A DNA stretch of 8,291 bases from CAYJPK01 sp964372035 (lineage in GTDB: Bacteria; Desulfobacterota; Desulfovibrionia; Desulfovibrionales; Desulfovibrionaceae), in the NCBI GenBank assembly GCA_964372035.1, contig CAYJPK010000085.1, positions 1 through 8,291 on the forward strand, read 5' to 3'. Of this stretch, positions 7,028-8,291 are shown in pieces. Made by a program: the position numbers and the translations under genes. The notes beneath the pieces are model-generated. The model did no database searches, was not told where the DNA came from, and saw only the letters and a list, made by a program, of their open reading frames with translations. How positions within the stretch are numbered: position 1 is the stretch's first letter; every line of letters begins with the position of its first letter.

Positions 7028-7054
7028 TTGCACAAAATGTATTTATTATATAAT
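7028..7054 (+). promoter_or_regulatory. candidate promoter of the aldo/keto reductase gene
   Basis: A perfect -10 hexamer TATAAT (7049-7054) follows TTGCAC (7028-7033) with a 15-base spacer, shorter than the ideal 17. The start would be near 7061, giving a leader of about 55 bases. The region is very AT-rich, so such matches occur by chance, but its placement between two divergent genes fits. Confidence 0.5.
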
Positions 7055-7104
7055 GTAAAAGTTAATTTATTTTGGCTGTTCATTTTTTATTAATTTAATA
7101 TTTT

Positions 7105-7110
7105 AAGGAG
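7105..7110 (+). promoter_or_regulatory. strong ribosome binding site of the aldo/keto reductase gene
   Basis: AAGGAG lies 6 bases before ATG at 7117. It is the closest match to the Shine-Dalgarno consensus in the window and fixes the start. Confidence 0.85.
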
Positions 7111-7116
7111 TTATTA

Positions 7117-8130
7117 ATGCAATATCGTGATTTAGGTAAGTCAGGAATTAAAGCTTCTGTTGTTGCACTCGGAACATGGGCTATCGGTGGTTGGTTTTGG
7201 GGTGGAGCTGATGAAAATGATGCTGTAAAGGCTATTCATGCTGCTCTTGATAATGGCATGAACTTGCTTGATACTGCGCCAATGTACGGCATGGGACATT
7301 CAGAGGAAGTTGTTGGAAGGGCTATTGCCGGTAGACGTGATAAGGTTGTGCTTGCAACTAAATGTGGTTTAGTTTGGGACGGCACTAATAATGGTGGCGG
7401 AGAATACCATTTCTCAACTGATGAAAAAACAAAACGTGATGATGGTAGCATAAAAGTTTACCGTTATCTTGATGGTGCTTCAATTCGTCGTGAACTTGAA
7501 CTTAGTTTAAAGCGTTTAGGTACTGACTATATAGACTTATATCAAACTCACTGGCAAGATGGTTCAACTAAAATTGCAGAAACAATGGAAACCTTAATGG
7601 CCCTTAAAAAAGAAGGTAAAATTCGTGCAATTGGTTGTTCAAATGCAACTCCAGCTCAAATGCAAGAATATATTGATGCAGGGCAATTAGATGTTGACCA
7701 AGAATTATATTCAATGTTCGACAGAAAACACGAAGGTGGAAATTTAGATTTTTGTGCTGATAATAATGTTGCTTTCTTAGCTTATTCACCTCTTTCACAA
7801 GGTTTACTCACTGGTAAAATTGGTCCAGAGCGTAAATTTGGTGATGGTGATCAGCGTAACACAAAGGAAAGATTTAGTGTTGCAAATAGAGCTAGAATTG
7901 CCGACATGCTCGCAAGCTTTGCTCCACTTACTGAAAAGTATGATTGTACTGTTGGTCAACTTGTTATTGGCTGGACTGTGGCTCAACGTGGTTGCTCGCA
8001 TGCTTTAGTTGGTGCGAGAGATGAGGCTCAAGTTTTTGAAAACTTAAAGGGTGGAGATATTGTTATAACAGATGCTGAAAGTAAATTTATGCGTGATAAA
8101 TTAATGGAATACGCAGCTGATTTACCATAG
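7117..8130 (+). CDS. aldo/keto reductase (AKR11/IolS-YhdN-like)
   Basis: A 337-residue TIM-barrel oxidoreductase that reduces aldehydes or ketones with NAD(P)H in the cytoplasm. The catalytic tetrad is complete: D52 and Y57 in LLDTAPMYGMGHSEE (50-64), K82 in ATKCG (80-84) and H145 in LYQTHWQD (141-148). I-G-C-S-N-A-T (172-178) and Y-S-P-L-S-Q-G-L-L-T-G-K (223-234) are further family marks, and the cofactor region near the C-terminus includes VGAR (298-301). Overall order and length fit the IolS/YhdN group, but the natural substrate cannot be read from sequence. Residues of about 86-120 form a long, Gly- and charge-rich loop between the Lys strand and the next helix that probably lines the substrate pocket. 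The gene has its own promoter candidate, ribosome site and terminator, so it appears to be a single-gene unit. To the eye it is richer in G at codon starts than the neighbouring genes, which may mean good expression. Confidence 0.93.
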   Translation: MQYRDLGKSGIKASVVALGTWAIGGWFWGGADENDAVKAIHAALDNGMNLLDTAPMYGMGHSEEVVGRAIAGRRDKVVLATKCGLVWDGTNNGGGEYHFSTDEKTKRDDGSIKVYRYLDGASIRRELELSLKRLGTDYIDLYQTHWQDGSTKIAETMETLMALKKEGKIRAIGCSNATPAQMQEYIDAGQLDVDQELYSMFDRKHEGGNLDFCADNNVAFLAYSPLSQGLLTGKIGPERKFGDGDQRNTKERFSVANRARIADMLASFAPLTEKYDCTVGQLVIGWTVAQRGCSHALVGARDEAQVFENLKGGDIVITDAESKFMRDKLMEYAADLP

Positions 8131-8152
8131 TTTTATACTTGATATATAAAAT

Positions 8153-8187
8153 AAAAAGGACTGATTTTTAATTGTCAGTCCTTTTTT
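8153..8187 (+). terminator. intrinsic terminator of the aldo/keto reductase gene
   Basis: A 7-bp stem GGACTGA (8158-8164) pairs with TCAGTCC (8175-8181) around a 10-base loop, and flanking A and T runs extend it by about 5 pairs. Six T follow at 8182-8187. The hairpin begins 22 bp after the stop codon. The A run on the left side could let it also work on the minus strand. Confidence 0.9.
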
Positions 8188-8210
8188 GTTTGCCTTACAT
8201 TTAACCATAA

Positions 8211-8258
8211 CTATGATGACTATGTAAACTATATAAACTATATAAACTATGTAAACTA
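8211..8258. repeat. 9-bp tandem repeat array
   Basis: Four adjacent 9-base units at 8220-8255 read CTATGTAAA, CTATATAAA, CTATATAAA and CTATGTAAA, differing only at the fifth base (G or A). A diverged unit (CTATGATGA, 8211-8219) precedes them and a partial CTA follows. The array lies between the terminator and the window edge, outside any recognisable gene. Such arrays often vary in copy number between strains; a protein-binding role is possible but unsupported. Confidence 0.85.
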
Positions 8259-8261
8259 GGG

Positions 8262-8285
8262 CAACCTTGTGAAAACGCTTGGTTG
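8262..8285. repeat. short inverted repeat at the right edge
   Basis: CAACC (8262-8266) and GGTTG (8281-8285) form a 5-bp inverted repeat around 14 bases. This end segment is visibly less AT-rich than the tandem array before it. It could be part of a structured RNA, a dispersed repeat or a leader of the next gene; the window stops too soon to tell. Confidence 0.35.
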
Positions 8286-8291
8286 AGGTGG

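Noticed and set aside
8205..8258. Possible plasmid or replication-origin iterons
   Set aside because: The units are only 9 bp, do not match the DnaA box, and there is no replication gene or AT-rich unwinding region with the usual layout nearby.
8211..8258. Possible CRISPR array
   Set aside because: The repeats are 9 bp and directly adjacent with no spacers, and no cas gene is present.

Overview
The window is an AT-rich bacterial chromosomal segment, dense with genes. It carries seven protein-coding genes, two of them metabolically coupled. I see no tRNA, rRNA, CRISPR array, transposase or phage module. The best taxonomic clue is the lactate-utilization pair. LutB (LUD domain plus two 4Fe-4S motifs) is fused to a LutA-like double-CCG protein in one 717-residue chain, with a LutC/LldG gene just upstream. 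As I recall, this fused form occurs in Desulfovibrio-type Desulfobacterota. The HemW N-terminus also looks of that type. A low-GC member of the Desulfovibrionaceae or a relative is a reasonable guess from memory, not a database result.

Layout from left to right. Positions 1-135 hold a strong minus-strand intrinsic terminator and a weak plus-strand hairpin at the edge. Next is a minus-strand cluster read from 3569 down to 136: an exported lysozyme-like protein, lutC (TTG start) and the lutB-lutA fusion. Gaps are 30 and 11 bp, and the cluster ends at the terminator. Divergent from it, only 28 bp away, is folC on the plus strand. folC collides tail to tail with hemW on the minus strand; their stop codons overlap within the four bases CTAA. 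hemW is the second gene of a minus-strand pair headed by a WcbI-like polysaccharide-biosynthesis gene. That pair has a good sigma70-type promoter around 6976-7004. A divergent plus-strand aldo/keto reductase gene follows, with its own promoter candidate, a strong ribosome binding site and a clear terminator. The right end (8211-8291) has a 9-bp tandem repeat array followed by a short inverted repeat, cut by the window edge.

Functionally, LutC and LutBA would form the non-flavin iron-sulfur L-lactate oxidation system that feeds pyruvate and electrons to the cell. FolC makes and extends folates. HemW is a heme-binding radical-SAM family protein. The WcbI-like protein suggests decoration of a surface glycan, although no other glycan gene is present. 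The aldo/keto reductase is a stand-alone NADPH-type oxidoreductase. I found no convincing new multi-gene system. The points most worth a second look are the lysozyme-like gene heading the lut cluster, the wcbI-hemW pairing, the C-terminal tail of HemW and the tandem array at the right edge.
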